A stretch of 64,000 bases of DNA from Paenibacillus_AR mesotrionivorans (GCF_046098205.1 NZ_JBJURJ010000020.1:62001-126000); one strand, 5' to 3'; positions 25,660 to 34,854 are shown, counted from the first letter of the stretch. Numbers and translations: made by a program. The notes: a model not told the origin generated them from the letters alone.

Positions 25660-25706
25660 CTGGAAAGCAGACCCAACCCCTGTTGCTTTCGCTGCGCTAA
25701 TGGCGC

Positions 25707-25923
25707 TAACGGAACTCAGAAGCGCTTAAAGGCGGAATTCCGTGGGTTTTCTAATTTAACGGAACTGTTAGAAGCCAAATTTATCTCCGATGGATGCCTG
25801 CTAGCCCTCTAAGAGCTTCTGGGTTCCGTTAGGTTCCGGACAAGCGGGGTTTTGGCCTCTAAGAGCTTCTAAGTTCCGTTAGGCTTCGGACGCGGTATCA
25901 TCCGTCTCGACTGAGTTCCGTTA
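25707..25923. repeat. tetrad intergenic repeat, TAACGGAAC class, plus an extra copy
   Basis: TAACGGAAC starts at 25707 and 25757 (50 bp apart). Its reverse complement ends at 25831 and 25881 (50 bp apart), giving a 175-bp unit, and once more at 25923. Several copies extend to TAACGGAACT-AGAAGC. It fills most of the 575-base gap before ppaC. Confidence 0.75.
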
Positions 25924-26058
25924 GGCTTCGGATACGCCACCATCCGTCCCGACAGAGTCTGTTGGCTTCAGGCACGCCCCTGTTCCCCTCCAGCTCGACA
26001 GTCAATGGTGTGGTGCGGGCGGATATGTGCTATTTTTTGGACAAGCTCTGTAAAGGAA

Positions 26059-26087
26059 TTGGAATAAGAAGAATTTGCCGTTATAAT
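26059..26087 (+). promoter_or_regulatory. sigma-A-type promoter of ppaC
   Basis: TTGGAA, 17-base spacer, TATAAT. The predicted mRNA would have a leader of about 90 bases before ppaC. Confidence 0.7.
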
Positions 26088-26185
26088 AAAGAAAGCTTCC
26101 AGAATGGAGCATCCCGGAACACCCGGGCCAGTAGGGCCGGAGGCTGCTTTCGCGGGAAATTTTCGGATAAGAAGAGGTCATGTAC

Positions 26186-27118
26186 ATGGAGAAAACATTG
26201 ATTTTCGGCCATAAGAATCCGGATACGGACACCATCTGCTCTGCGCTGGTGTATGCCGATCTGAAGACGAAGCTGGGCCAACATGTGGAAGCGGTGCGTC
26301 TGGGCGAAATCAGCGGCGAAACCCGCTATGCGCTGGACTATTTCAAGGTGGAGGCTCCGCGGCTGGTGGAAGCTGTTGCTGCCGAGACCAAAACGGTGAT
26401 TCTGGTGGACCACAATGAGCGTCAGCAAAGCGCTCCCGACATCGATCAAGTTCGTGTGACAGAGGTTATCGACCACCACCGTATCTCCAATTTCGAAACC
26501 AGCGGCCCTTTGTATTACCGGGCGGAGCCGGTAGGCTGCACCTCCACCATCATCAACAAGCTGTACAAGGAAAACGGCGTGGCCGTATCCAAGGAAATGG
26601 CCGGTCTGATGCTGTCCGCTATCATTTCGGATTCCCTTCTGTTCAAATCCCCCACTTGCACCGAGCAGGACGTTGCCGCCGCCAAGGAATTGGCAGCCAT
26701 CGCCGGGGTCAATGCCGACGAATACGGTCTGGCTATGCTGAAGGCAGGAGCAGATCTTTCCGATAAATCCATCGCCCAACTGATCTCCCTGGATGCCAAG
26801 GAATTCTCCATGAACGGCCGCAAGGTGGAAATTGCCCAAGTGAACGCGGTGGACGTGAACGACGTGCTGTCCCGCAAGGCTGATCTGGAGACTGCCTTGA
26901 ATGGGATTATCGCCGAAAAAAACCTGGACCTGTTCCTGTTCGTGGTAACGGACATCCTGAACAGCGATTCCGTTGGTGTGGCGCTGGGCAAGGAAGCCCA
27001 GGCTGTGGAGAAAGCCTACAATGTGAAGCTGGACGGCAACAAGGCGCTGCTGAAGGGTGTAGTTTCCCGCAAATCCCAGATCGTGCCGGTGCTGACCGAT
27101 CTGTTCAACAAGGCATAA
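26186..27118 (+). CDS. ppaC: manganese-dependent inorganic pyrophosphatase
   Basis: 310 residues (family II). DHH-type motifs: FGHKNPDTDTICSAL (metal ligands His and Asp), VDHNERQQSAPDI, EVIDHHRISNF, TSTIINKLY, and the C-terminal DHHA2 domain with a SRKSQIVPVL end. It hydrolyses pyrophosphate to phosphate in the cytosol, keeping biosynthetic reactions going. ATG at 26186 has better spacing from AAGAGG than the ATG six bases earlier. Single gene with a sigma-A promoter and terminator. Confidence 0.97.
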   Translation: MEKTLIFGHKNPDTDTICSALVYADLKTKLGQHVEAVRLGEISGETRYALDYFKVEAPRLVEAVAAETKTVILVDHNERQQSAPDIDQVRVTEVIDHHRISNFETSGPLYYRAEPVGCTSTIINKLYKENGVAVSKEMAGLMLSAIISDSLLFKSPTCTEQDVAAAKELAAIAGVNADEYGLAMLKAGADLSDKSIAQLISLDAKEFSMNGRKVEIAQVNAVDVNDVLSRKADLETALNGIIAEKNLDLFLFVVTDILNSDSVGVALGKEAQAVEKAYNVKLDGNKALLKGVVSRKSQIVPVLTDLFNKA

Positions 27119-27145
27119 CTCCTGCTTTTCGCTTATCCTGCAACG

Positions 27146-27184
27146 AACCCGCCCGGCTCGCTTGAGTCCGGCGGGTTTTATTAT
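27146..27184 (+). terminator. intrinsic terminator of ppaC
   Basis: AACCCGCCCGG / CCGGCGGGTT stem (one bulge) followed by TTATTATTTT. Confidence 0.85.
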
Positions 27185-27210
27185 TTTGCTGTCCCGTAAG
27201 TTATCCCGCA

Positions 27211-27239
27211 TTGACAAAGCCCGGGTATAAAAGTAAGCT
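27211..27239 (+). promoter_or_regulatory. candidate promoter for marR-MFS operon
   Basis: Perfect -35 TTGACA with a weak -10 (TAAGCT) 17 bases later. The MarR operator palindrome immediately follows. Confidence 0.45.
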
Positions 27240-27240
27240 G

Positions 27241-27260
27241 ATAGTTAGGTATCGAACTAT
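27241..27260 (+). promoter_or_regulatory. MarR-type operator palindrome
   Basis: ATAGTT...AACTAT, 20 bp with 16 positions symmetrical, 30 bases before the marR-type start codon. The position suits autorepression of the marR-MFS operon. Confidence 0.6.
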
Positions 27261-27289
27261 TGTCTGCGGTTTATCCGAGGAGGTGCACT

Positions 27290-27814
27290 ATGCAACAGGG
27301 TGAAGACCTGCCGGACCAGAAATCCGGGCAAGGGCAGGAGCCGCAAGTGCGGAGGGGGATTCTGCCGTGGGAATCAGAGGAGCAGATCGGCTCGCTCTTG
27401 AGATTGACCTCCATGAGTATGCGCAAGCAGATCGAAAAATCCCTGCGCCCCCTGGGCTTGACCCAGCAGCAGGGCAAAACCCTGCGCATACTGCTTCATA
27501 ATCCCGGCTCTACCCATTCCGATTTGGAGCGGATTCTGCGGATCGAAAAACCCAGTGTGACCAACCTCATTAGTGTAATGGAAAGACGGGGATGGGTGGT
27601 CCGCAGGAAGGATGCGCAGGACGCCCGGTTCAAGCAGATTTACCTGACTTCGGAGGGGGAGGCCCTTGCCGGAAACATTGCGGAGACGGTGGATCAGACC
27701 AAGGAAAGGCTGATGGAGGCCTTAAGCGACGAGGAAACGCTGCTCCTGAGGTCGCTGCTGCAGAAGCTGCGCAAGGCTTGGGAGGATGATCCCCAGGAGG
27801 GGGAACAGCCGTAA
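27290..27814 (+). CDS. MarR family transcriptional regulator
   Basis: 174 residues. The winged helix lies at about 75-125: GLTQQQGKTLRILLHNPGST, HSDLERILRIEKPSVTNLIS, then RRGWVVRRKDAQDARFKQIY (wing) and LTSEGEAL, typical of MarR. ATG at 27290 is preceded by GAGGAGGTG. The MFS gene begins 42 bases downstream, so this is the classic repressor/drug-pump pair. Its ligand is unknown. Confidence 0.93.
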   Translation: MQQGEDLPDQKSGQGQEPQVRRGILPWESEEQIGSLLRLTSMSMRKQIEKSLRPLGLTQQQGKTLRILLHNPGSTHSDLERILRIEKPSVTNLISVMERRGWVVRRKDAQDARFKQIYLTSEGEALAGNIAETVDQTKERLMEALSDEETLLLRSLLQKLRKAWEDDPQEGEQP

Positions 27815-27856
27815 ACACCGGCGGCCGATTATTTCAGTAGGGGCAGGGAGGGCAAC

Positions 27857-29257
27857 ATGAAGCAACAACATAACCGTCCGGCAGCCTCGTCCAATGCGGA
27901 GAAGCTGCTGAAGGTGCTGGCTTTTACACTGGTTTTTTCGGTGATGAACGCATCCATTTTTAATGTGGTGCTGCCGGTGATCGGCAAGGAATTTAAGCTG
28001 AACCCTTCCGATTTGAGCTGGGTATCCACCGGGTACATGATTGTATACGCCATCGGCTCCGTCACCTACGGGAAGCTTGCCGACCGGTACCGTTTGAAGG
28101 ATCTGCTGTCCTTCGGCCTGGTGCTGTTTGCGCTGGGTTCGCTGGTAGGGGTGGCCGCAGTGGACTATTGGATGATTATTCTGGCCCGGGTGCTGCAGGC
28201 GGCGGGGGCTTCGGTCATTCCGGCTACGGGTATGATTATCCCCGTCCGGTATTTCCCGCCGGAGGAGAGGGGCAGGGCGTTAGGCACCTCTGCCATCGGC
28301 TTGGCGCTGGGTTCGGCTTTGGGGCCTATTGTTTCGGGCTTTGTCACCGGCTTCGCCAGCTGGCGCTTTTTGTTCCTGGTGTCCGTGCTGCCGCTGATGA
28401 CGCTGCCCTTTTACCTGAAGTATCTGGATGATGAAAAAGGGGCCCCACGGCCCATCGATTTTATCGGCGGTGCATTGCTGGCCGGAACCGTATCCCTTCT
28501 GCTGTTGTCCATTACCCGCGGGAGCCTGCCGTTCCTGATTGCCGGATTGGGTCTGGGTGTACTGTTGGCCTGGCGGCTGCTCAGCACTCCCGAGCCCTTC
28601 GTGAATCCTGCAATGTTTCGCAACCGCAGTTATACGGCAGGGATCATCGTCGCTTTCCTGGCTAATGCCATGAGCTTCGGCATGCCCTTTATAACGCCGC
28701 AGTTCCTGAGCCGCTTGAACGGCCTTACGCCGCTTGAGATCGGGCTTGTGCTGTTCCCCGCTGCCCTGGTCACCGCTTTTATGGGCAGAAAGGGCGGACG
28801 GCTAGCTGATACCCGGGGTAATCCGACGCTGGTGCTGACGGCATCTGTGCTTCTGCTCTGCTGCTTTTTGCTGCTGTCGGTATTCGTAGGTTTGTCCCCG
28901 TACTGGATTATGCTGATGCTGATTTTTGGCAATGTGGGGCAGTCCTTTATGGGTATCGCCATGTCCAATACGGTATCGCGGACGCTGAAGCGGGAGGAAA
29001 CCGGTGTGGGGATGGGGCTGTTTTCCATGATGAACTTTATCTCCGGGGCGGCGGCTACCGGCCTGATCGGCAGGCTGCTGGATTCCGGCTCTGTCAGCTT
29101 CCGGCTGAATCCCCTGCTTGTTCTGCGTGAAGGGGCGCTATACAGCAATATTTTTCTGTCCTTGGGGGCGGGAACGGTGCTGGTGGCGTTGTTGTATCTG
29201 AGCGGCTTCGGTAAGAGCAAACGTTCATCGGAGGCGGGGCTGAAAACAGGAAATTGA
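27857..29257 (+). CDS. MFS transporter (drug:H+ antiporter type)
   Basis: 466 residues with about 14 predicted membrane helices. Family motifs: WVSTGYMIVYAIGSVTYGKL ADRY loop (motif A) and the antiporter motif C-like GLALGSALGPIVSGFV in helix 5. This suits DHA2-type multidrug or tetracycline-like efflux. RBS AGGGAGGG. Preceded by a MarR regulator and thus probably induced by a toxic substrate. Confidence 0.9.
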   Translation: MKQQHNRPAASSNAEKLLKVLAFTLVFSVMNASIFNVVLPVIGKEFKLNPSDLSWVSTGYMIVYAIGSVTYGKLADRYRLKDLLSFGLVLFALGSLVGVAAVDYWMIILARVLQAAGASVIPATGMIIPVRYFPPEERGRALGTSAIGLALGSALGPIVSGFVTGFASWRFLFLVSVLPLMTLPFYLKYLDDEKGAPRPIDFIGGALLAGTVSLLLLSITRGSLPFLIAGLGLGVLLAWRLLSTPEPFVNPAMFRNRSYTAGIIVAFLANAMSFGMPFITPQFLSRLNGLTPLEIGLVLFPAALVTAFMGRKGGRLADTRGNPTLVLTASVLLLCCFLLLSVFVGLSPYWIMLMLIFGNVGQSFMGIAMSNTVSRTLKREETGVGMGLFSMMNFISGAAATGLIGRLLDSGSVSFRLNPLLVLREGALYSNIFLSLGAGTVLVALLYLSGFGKSKRSSEAGLKTGN

Positions 29258-29330
29258 CAGCAAGCGAGGCTTCCTCCATACTGGGAGGAAAAAATGCCGG
29301 CGATATGCCGGCTCGTGGAGGCAAACAGAC

Positions 29331-29630
29331 ATGTTGGAAATTACAGGCTACAGTGTGGAATGGATCCGGGATCCTTTTGGAATTATCCAGGGGAAACGCT
29401 ATGAGTTTCTTCTGGATATCCAGGTGGAGGAGGACGATGAGATGTACTCCCCCCACGGGCTGACCCTGCGGGTGATCTACCTGGCGGACGGCGAAGCATC
29501 CAAGATCGTGAAGTATGAGTTTTTGGAAAAGAGCACAGGCAAATATCTGGATTTCGATATGGTGGAAGAGGAATATGCCGAAACCCTGGCCTTCTGCCAA
29601 GCCCATTATGCCGAAGCCGAGGAAAACTGA
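29331..29630 (+). CDS. DUF6509-like protein (99 aa)
   Basis: The translation MLEITGYSVEWIRDPFGIIQ, followed by GKRYEFLLDIQVEEDDEMYS and EKSTGKYLDFDMVEEE, matches my recollection of the DUF6509 family of Paenibacillus and Bacillus. It is acidic and soluble, without a known role. A GTGGAGG site precedes the ATG; it starts 73 bases after the MFS stop. Confidence 0.75.
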   Translation: MLEITGYSVEWIRDPFGIIQGKRYEFLLDIQVEEDDEMYSPHGLTLRVIYLADGEASKIVKYEFLEKSTGKYLDFDMVEEEYAETLAFCQAHYAEAEEN

Positions 29631-29729
29631 GCTGCGCTTCTTAGCGGATCCCCCTCTCTGGAGGGCTGTTGGAGTGTGATAGGCAGGAGCTTGAACGCAG
29701 CGGTGCAGGGGTTAACGGTCCAACAAATT

Positions 29730-29959
29730 AGCAGACCAACAACCAGCACACCAACAGCAGATCAGCAAATCAACAACCAGCAGACCAACAAACGAACAAA
29801 CCAACAACCAGCAGCTCATCAGCAGATCAGCAGCCCAACAACATTTCCAAAAAACAACAAACCAACAAACCAACAAACCAACAAACCAACAAACCAACAA
29901 ACCAACAAACCAACAAACCAACAAACCAACAAACCAACAAACCAACAAACCAACAAACC
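29730..29959 (+). repeat. octanucleotide tandem repeat with degenerate flank
   Basis: AACAAACC is repeated perfectly 13 times (29856-29959). The preceding 125 bases are a decayed run of the same kind (CCAACAACCAGCAG-type units). It lies in a 782-base gap and no gene with an RBS crosses it. Confidence 0.85.
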
Positions 29960-29982
29960 AACAACCAACAGACCAACCCAAA

Positions 29983-30157
29983 TGCAAAAGTGCAGTTAAT
30001 TTCGGTGACTGACTGTGAAATAGCAGGTTTAACTGCAAAAGTGCAGTTATTCTTAGCAAAAAAGCCCGGAACCGAGGTTCGGGGCAAAAATAACTGCATT
30101 TTTGCATTTAGGCGGAGCGGCGGGAGGGCTGTGGCAGAAAATAACTGCACTTTTGCA
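29983..30157. repeat. tetrad intergenic repeat, TGCAAAAGTGCA class (first locus)
   Basis: TGCAAAAGTGCAGTTA at 29983 and 30034 (51 bp apart), reverse complements at 30091-30106 and 30142-30157 (51 bp apart); span 175 bp. A further hairpin (GCCCGGAACC / GTTCGGGGC) lies in the centre. Noncoding. Confidence 0.8.
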
Positions 30158-30337
30158 GTTCAGCTACAGCCGCAGGCCCTCTAACTGGTGCAATCTAGTC
30201 GTCGGCTGATGTTCCCGTTTCAATGGAGTGGCTAATCGGTTTGTTACACAATAGTTACTATATAAGCGATTCTTCCAACCTGCCATGCAGCTCAAGCCGT
30301 ACATCATAACCCATACAGTTATACCAGTAAATCCGAT

Positions 30338-30379
30338 CAACTCAATCTGTACAACTCAATCCGTACAACTTGATCTGTC
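30338..30379 (+). repeat. 14-bp tandem repeat, three copies
   Basis: CAACTCAATCTGTA, CAACTCAATCCGTA, CAACTTGATCTGTC in a row, in the noncoding gap upstream of the convergent GH105 gene end. Confidence 0.6.
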
Positions 30380-30412
30380 AGCTCTATATCACTAAGACTC
30401 AATCCGTCGCCG

Positions 30413-31462
30413 CTACCCGGCCAAGGCTTCAGCTAGCAGGATCAGGGTGAGACCCTGGCCGTACAGGCTGGGATAACACGGAATGTGGTTATAAGCCTCC
30501 ACCGTGGGCATCACCGGTGTGCCGCCGGAAACGCCGAGGACGGTGCCGTCCTCGTCAATTTGGGCGAGCACTCCCTGGAGTGCCCGGCGGGCCGGCTCCA
30601 GCACCTCGTCCCCCAGCAAGCCCATACGCCTGGCCTTCAGCAAACCCGCCGCAATCCCGGCGCTGCCGGAGGTTTCCGGGTAGAAGCCGGCTTGATCCAT
30701 GACCGTGTTCCACAGGCCGTTGTCCCGCTGATACGCGAGAAGCCCCTGCATCATCCGTTTATACCGGCGTATGATATCCGCGTCACCGGGCACGATGCCG
30801 TCGATTTCCTCCAGGATCATGGGGGTGCCTACGGCGATCCAGGCATTGGCCCGGGTCCAGCGGGCGGCGGACATATGGTTCTGGGCGATGCAGTTCCAGC
30901 CGTGGAACAACACCCCGGTTTCCTCATCCTGGAGAAGGGACAGGTGGAGCTCCAGCTGCCGCAGGGCTTCAGCGGTATAGGCGCTGTCCCCGGTGAGACG
31001 GCCCAGACGGGCCAGGAATAGCACAGCCATAAAAATCGTGTCTGCCCATACCTGCTCGGGGAAGCTGGCATTTTCCGTTACCGTATGCTCGAAAGCGCCT
31101 TCACGCGTACGAGGTGCTTCATGCAGCATCCACTGTCCGATCCGGACGGCAGTGTCCAGGAAAACGGCGTCGCCGGTTTGCCGATACAGAGCGGGGAAGA
31201 TGGCGAAGGGCGCCATGGAATTGATCACCTTCATTTGCTCGGATTGATGCAGATTTTGACGTGCCCAATTGATCAGCTGCTCCATCAGTTCCTGCCTGCT
31301 GTTTTGTTCATAATACTCCAACATAGAAATAACACCTACACCAGGTACCCAATCCCAGTGGTGGATGTCCATCCCCCAGTTGCCGGCATGGTCCTCCAGC
31401 ATTTTGCCGCATACGCCCTGTGCCTTCTGTACCAGAATTTCCGGAGCTTCCGTGATTGTCAT
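30413..31462 (-). CDS. GH105/88 unsaturated glucuronyl/rhamnogalacturonyl hydrolase
   Basis: 349 residues. ATG at 31462 has GGGAGGAA upstream. An (alpha/alpha)6-barrel pattern with GMDIHHWDWVPGVGVISMLE, then FPEQVWADTIFMAVLFLARL (catalytic Asp in the VWADTIFM motif), WNCIAQNHMSAARWTRANAW and SGSAGIAAGLL. It removes unsaturated uronic acid from oligosaccharides released by pectate or rhamnogalacturonan lyases, in the cytoplasm. Divergent from the AraC gene at 31581, which likely controls it. Confidence 0.9.
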   Translation of the reverse strand: MTITEAPEILVQKAQGVCGKMLEDHAGNWGMDIHHWDWVPGVGVISMLEYYEQNSRQELMEQLINWARQNLHQSEQMKVINSMAPFAIFPALYRQTGDAVFLDTAVRIGQWMLHEAPRTREGAFEHTVTENASFPEQVWADTIFMAVLFLARLGRLTGDSAYTAEALRQLELHLSLLQDEETGVLFHGWNCIAQNHMSAARWTRANAWIAVGTPMILEEIDGIVPGDADIIRRYKRMMQGLLAYQRDNGLWNTVMDQAGFYPETSGSAGIAAGLLKARRMGLLGDEVLEPARRALQGVLAQIDEDGTVLGVSGGTPVMPTVEAYNHIPCYPSLYGQGLTLILLAEALAG

Positions 31463-31580
31463 AACACATTCCTCCCGCAAGGTTTGATATACTCTTACTA
31501 TAGCGCGGGAGTGATGGCGGGTCTTGGGCAATTCTCCTGCAATCATTGGACAATTGTGAACCTACAGGGGGGAATGCATC

Positions 31581-32498
31581 ATGACGGCAGAGGATCAAAC
31601 AGTGGTGCAGGAAGTATTTTTTGTGGACGATGTGACCAACAGCGCGTTGTTGGCCTTTCCCGTTGGCTGTGTGTCCCGCACCCGGGAAATCCAGCAGCCG
31701 TTTTTGCATGCGCATGACGGTTATGAGCTGTATATGTGTTTGTCCGGCCGGGGAAAAATGCTGGCGGGCGGCCGGGTCCATGAGGTGGCAGCGGGGAGTC
31801 TGGTGGTGATCCATCCGGGTGCTTTGCATATGCCGCGCTCCGTACCGAAGGAGCCGTTTCACCGCTACATTGTCAGCATCGACAAGGACTATCTGGAGGA
31901 GCTGGCGGATAAGGAATCGGGCTTTGGGGGCAACGCAGTAACCCGGTGGCTGCCCAAGGAGGAGCCCTCCATATGCTGGCAGCTGAACGGACGGCAGGTT
32001 CTGGCACTGCAGGATATTTTGGCCCAGCTGGAACGGGAGCTGGATGAACGTAAGGAATGCTTTTCCCTGGCTGCTCACAGTCTGGTGCTCCAGCTATTCG
32101 TGGCGTTAGGCCGGTATCAAGAGGAGCAGGCGCCCGGCACAACCGGGAATGGCGAGCGCAAGCAGCTGGTGGAGGAAATGATGGGGCTGGTAGCGGAAGG
32201 GTACCGGGAAACGCTGCGCATTGAGTCCCTGTGCCGCCGGTTTCACCTGTCCCGCTCGTACCTTCACCGGATTTTCAAGCAGGAGACGGGGCTGTCCATT
32301 ACTGAATACCTGATTGCCTACCGGATCAACAAGGCCAAGGAGTCGCTGGAATCCAGCTCTCTGCCGCTGGCGGAGGTGGCGCTTTCCTCGGGTTTTCAGG
32401 ACTTGTCCCATTTTTGCCGTATGTTCAAACGCCTGACCGGCGTCACACCGGGACATTACCGCAGAAGCGGCGCCGGCCTAAAGGGATATCATGCTTGA
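31581..32498 (+). CDS. AraC family transcriptional regulator (cupin sensor)
   Basis: 305 residues: N-terminal cupin with HAHDGYELYMCLSGRG and SLVVIHPGALHMPR, C-terminal double HTH with CRRFHLSRSYLHRIFKQETG, then LAEVALSSGFQDLSHFCRMF and GVTPGHYRR. RBS AGGGGGGAA. Divergent from the GH105 gene by 119 bases, which suggests activation of pectin-oligosaccharide use. Confidence 0.92.
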   Translation: MTAEDQTVVQEVFFVDDVTNSALLAFPVGCVSRTREIQQPFLHAHDGYELYMCLSGRGKMLAGGRVHEVAAGSLVVIHPGALHMPRSVPKEPFHRYIVSIDKDYLEELADKESGFGGNAVTRWLPKEEPSICWQLNGRQVLALQDILAQLERELDERKECFSLAAHSLVLQLFVALGRYQEEQAPGTTGNGERKQLVEEMMGLVAEGYRETLRIESLCRRFHLSRSYLHRIFKQETGLSITEYLIAYRINKAKESLESSSLPLAEVALSSGFQDLSHFCRMFKRLTGVTPGHYRRSGAGLKGYHA

Positions 32499-32534
32499 CG
32501 CACGGTTATATCGCAGAGGAAGAAGGGGTTCTTT

Positions 32535-33011
32535 TTGATCAAAAATGAGAAAATCAAAGCGGCGGAGGTTAAGCTCACGGGCCTTCAGGGGGAGGAACTG
32601 GGCATTGTTCCCACTGCCGAGGCACTGGCTATGGCGAAGAAGCTGAAGGTGGATCTGGTCTGCACCTCCCTCCACGAGAGCCCTCCGCCCTGCAGGCTGG
32701 CGGGTGCGGGTGCGGTGCGCCAGGAGAAGGAACAAGCGAAGAAGCAGGAGCGTCCGGCCAAGGTGAAGGAGCTGCGGCTCACTCCCCATATCGAAGAGCA
32801 TGATCTGGAGGTCAAAAAAAGCCAGGCGGAGCGCCTTCTGCGCGGCGGAGACGCCGTACTGCTGAAGGTGGTGCTCACCGGGAGTAAGGAGGGGGCTCAG
32901 GCCAAGGCATTGCTGGAGGAGCTGACGAAAGCGCTGGCACCGTACGGGAAACGCCAAACCGGCATCCAGCAAAGCGGCAAACAAGCCATGGTCCAACTGG
33001 ATCCCCTATAA
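32535..33011 (+). CDS. divergent IF-3 (InfC) paralogue
   Basis: 158 residues with both IF-3 domains: residues 1-60 (IKAAEVKLTGLQGEELGIVP, ALAMAKKLKVDLVC, SPPPCRLAGAG) and 80-158 (VKELRLTPHIEEHDLEVKKS, LLRGGDAVLLKVVLTGSKEG). The strongly conserved DYGKF signature at the domain junction is replaced by GAGAVR, and the RGR of the C-domain by TGS. True infC sits in front of rpmI-rplT; this one stands alone. It may modulate translation initiation or have lost that role. TTG start with GGAAGAAGGGG upstream. Confidence 0.85.
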   Translation: MIKNEKIKAAEVKLTGLQGEELGIVPTAEALAMAKKLKVDLVCTSLHESPPPCRLAGAGAVRQEKEQAKKQERPAKVKELRLTPHIEEHDLEVKKSQAERLLRGGDAVLLKVVLTGSKEGAQAKALLEELTKALAPYGKRQTGIQQSGKQAMVQLDPL

Positions 33012-33099
33012 GGCGGAGCATCCCAAAGCCAAACTCAAACCCGTCTCCAGCAGTCGCCGGGGATGGCGTACATACGATTAGGGAAGGAGTTTAGACACT

Positions 33100-34854
33100 A
33101 TGTCTTATCTGACCAAATATGTCCGGAAATACGGCAGATGGTTTGGGTTTGCCGTTTTTTTTCTGACGGTGGAGGCGCTATGCGATCTGCTCCTGCCGAC
33201 GATTCTGTCCAGAGTCATCGACGAGGGCATTGCCTTGGAGCGGATGGATACGGTATGGCGGCTAGGCGGCGTGATGCTGGGCATTACGGCGGTAGGGGCC
33301 TTGGCGGCCTGTACCCGCAATGTGCTGGCCAGCCGGGTGTCCCAGGCCTTCGGCACGGAGCTTCGCTCCGACCTGTTCCGTAAGATCCAGTCCTTAACCT
33401 TCGACAGTATGGACCGGTTTGACCGGGCGTCGCTCCTGACCCGGCTGACCAATGATGTAACCCAGGTGCAGAATTTCACCAACGGACTTATGCGTATTTT
33501 TGTCAAAGCGCCCCTGACCTGCATCGGCAGTCTCATCATGGCCATACGGCTGAATCCCCGGCTTTCGGTGATTCTGCTGATTGTGGTTCCCCTGGTGGGC
33601 GTGCTGATCATGATCAACATGCGGATTGGCCTACCCCGGTATCTGAAGGTGCAGAAGGCTATGGACCGGATGAATCTTGTCCTGCGGGAATATCTGTCCG
33701 GAGTCCGTGTGGTGAAGGCCTTCAACCGCTTCCGCTATGAAACGGACAAAATGGAAACGGCCAATCTGGAGTATCAAACCCGCTCCATAAAAGTCATGCG
33801 GGCGATGGCTGCCTTTAACCCGGCGGTGACGCTGACGGTAAACGCGGGTATTTTGGCTGTGCTCTGGTACGGCGGCCTGCGGGTGGACAGCGGGGATATG
33901 CAGGTGGGCCATATTGTCGCCTTTGTTAACTACATGACGCAAATTTTGTTCTCCCTGATGATGATCTCCATGGTGCTGATGATGTTCGTGCGGGCCCGTG
34001 CCTCCTCGCAACGGATCAGTGAGGTGTTCGCCGACGACAGCGCCATGACCTGGAGCAAACCGGCTGTTGCGCAGCCGGAGGAGCCGGGGGGGATTGAATT
34101 CCGCAATGTGACCTTTACTTACGGCTCCTCCGGTGGAGATAAGGGCAAGCCGGTGCTGAACGGAATCGATCTGGTCTGTGAACCGGGGCAAACGGTGGGG
34201 ATTATCGGGTCCACAGGCTCGGGCAAAAGCACGCTGATCAGCTTGATCCCCCGTTTCTACGATGCGGATTCCGGCCAGGTGCTGGTGAACGGGCAGGATG
34301 TGCGCACTATGGACCCTTCTGCTCTGCGGGAGCGGATTGCGGTGGTTCCGCAGAAATCGGTGCTGTTTTCCGGCTCCATCAAGGATAATATCCGTTGGGG
34401 CAAGGAGCAGGCGGACGACGGTGAGATAGAAGCGGCTGCCAGGATTGCCGGAGCTCATGACTTTATCGCGGCATTCCCGGAAGGGTATGACACCCGGATC
34501 GGACAGAAGGGGGTTAACCTCTCCGGCGGCCAAAAGCAGCGGATTTCCATTGCCCGGGGCCTGATCCGCAAACCCGACATTCTGATTTTGGATGACAGCA
34601 CCAGTGCCGTGGATGTGATTACCGAAGCCCGGATCAAGGAGGCCTTGCGCCGGGAAACCCGGGGGATGACCTGCCTGCTTATTGCCCAGCGGATTACCTC
34701 CGTCATGGATGCGGACCGGATTCTGGTGCTGGAGCACGGGGAGATTGCCGGTTTGGGCACCCACGATGAGCTGTTGGCCGGCTGCCGGGTTTACCGGGAA
34801 ATTTATGCGTCGCAAACCGGAAAGGAGGCGGTTCCCCATGTCCAAGGAGAATAA
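33100..34854 (+). CDS. heterodimeric ABC exporter, subunit with degenerate ATP site
   Basis: 584 residues: six membrane helices (1-320) then an ATPase domain with Walker A GSTGSGKST, Q-loop VVPQKS, signature LSGGQKQRISIAR and Walker B ILILDDSTSAVD. The residue after the Walker B Asp is Asp, not the catalytic Glu, the mark of the degenerate site in heterodimeric exporters such as BmrC or LmrC. RBS AAGGAG. It overlaps the next gene by 17 bases, which encodes the partner. Confidence 0.92.
   Translation: MSYLTKYVRKYGRWFGFAVFFLTVEALCDLLLPTILSRVIDEGIALERMDTVWRLGGVMLGITAVGALAACTRNVLASRVSQAFGTELRSDLFRKIQSLTFDSMDRFDRASLLTRLTNDVTQVQNFTNGLMRIFVKAPLTCIGSLIMAIRLNPRLSVILLIVVPLVGVLIMINMRIGLPRYLKVQKAMDRMNLVLREYLSGVRVVKAFNRFRYETDKMETANLEYQTRSIKVMRAMAAFNPAVTLTVNAGILAVLWYGGLRVDSGDMQVGHIVAFVNYMTQILFSLMMISMVLMMFVRARASSQRISEVFADDSAMTWSKPAVAQPEEPGGIEFRNVTFTYGSSGGDKGKPVLNGIDLVCEPGQTVGIIGSTGSGKSTLISLIPRFYDADSGQVLVNGQDVRTMDPSALRERIAVVPQKSVLFSGSIKDNIRWGKEQADDGEIEAAARIAGAHDFIAAFPEGYDTRIGQKGVNLSGGQKQRISIARGLIRKPDILILDDSTSAVDVITEARIKEALRRETRGMTCLLIAQRITSVMDADRILVLEHGEIAGLGTHDELLAGCRVYREIYASQTGKEAVPHVQGE

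Noticed and set aside
25962..26201. Open frame overlapping the ppaC start
   Set aside because: It crosses the sigma-A promoter and leader of ppaC and lacks an RBS.
29712..30150. Minus-strand open frames with Leu/Val/Cys/Trp/Phe/Gly repeats across the octamer tract
   Set aside because: They are produced by the AACAAACC repeat itself, lack an RBS and have no protein-like diversity.
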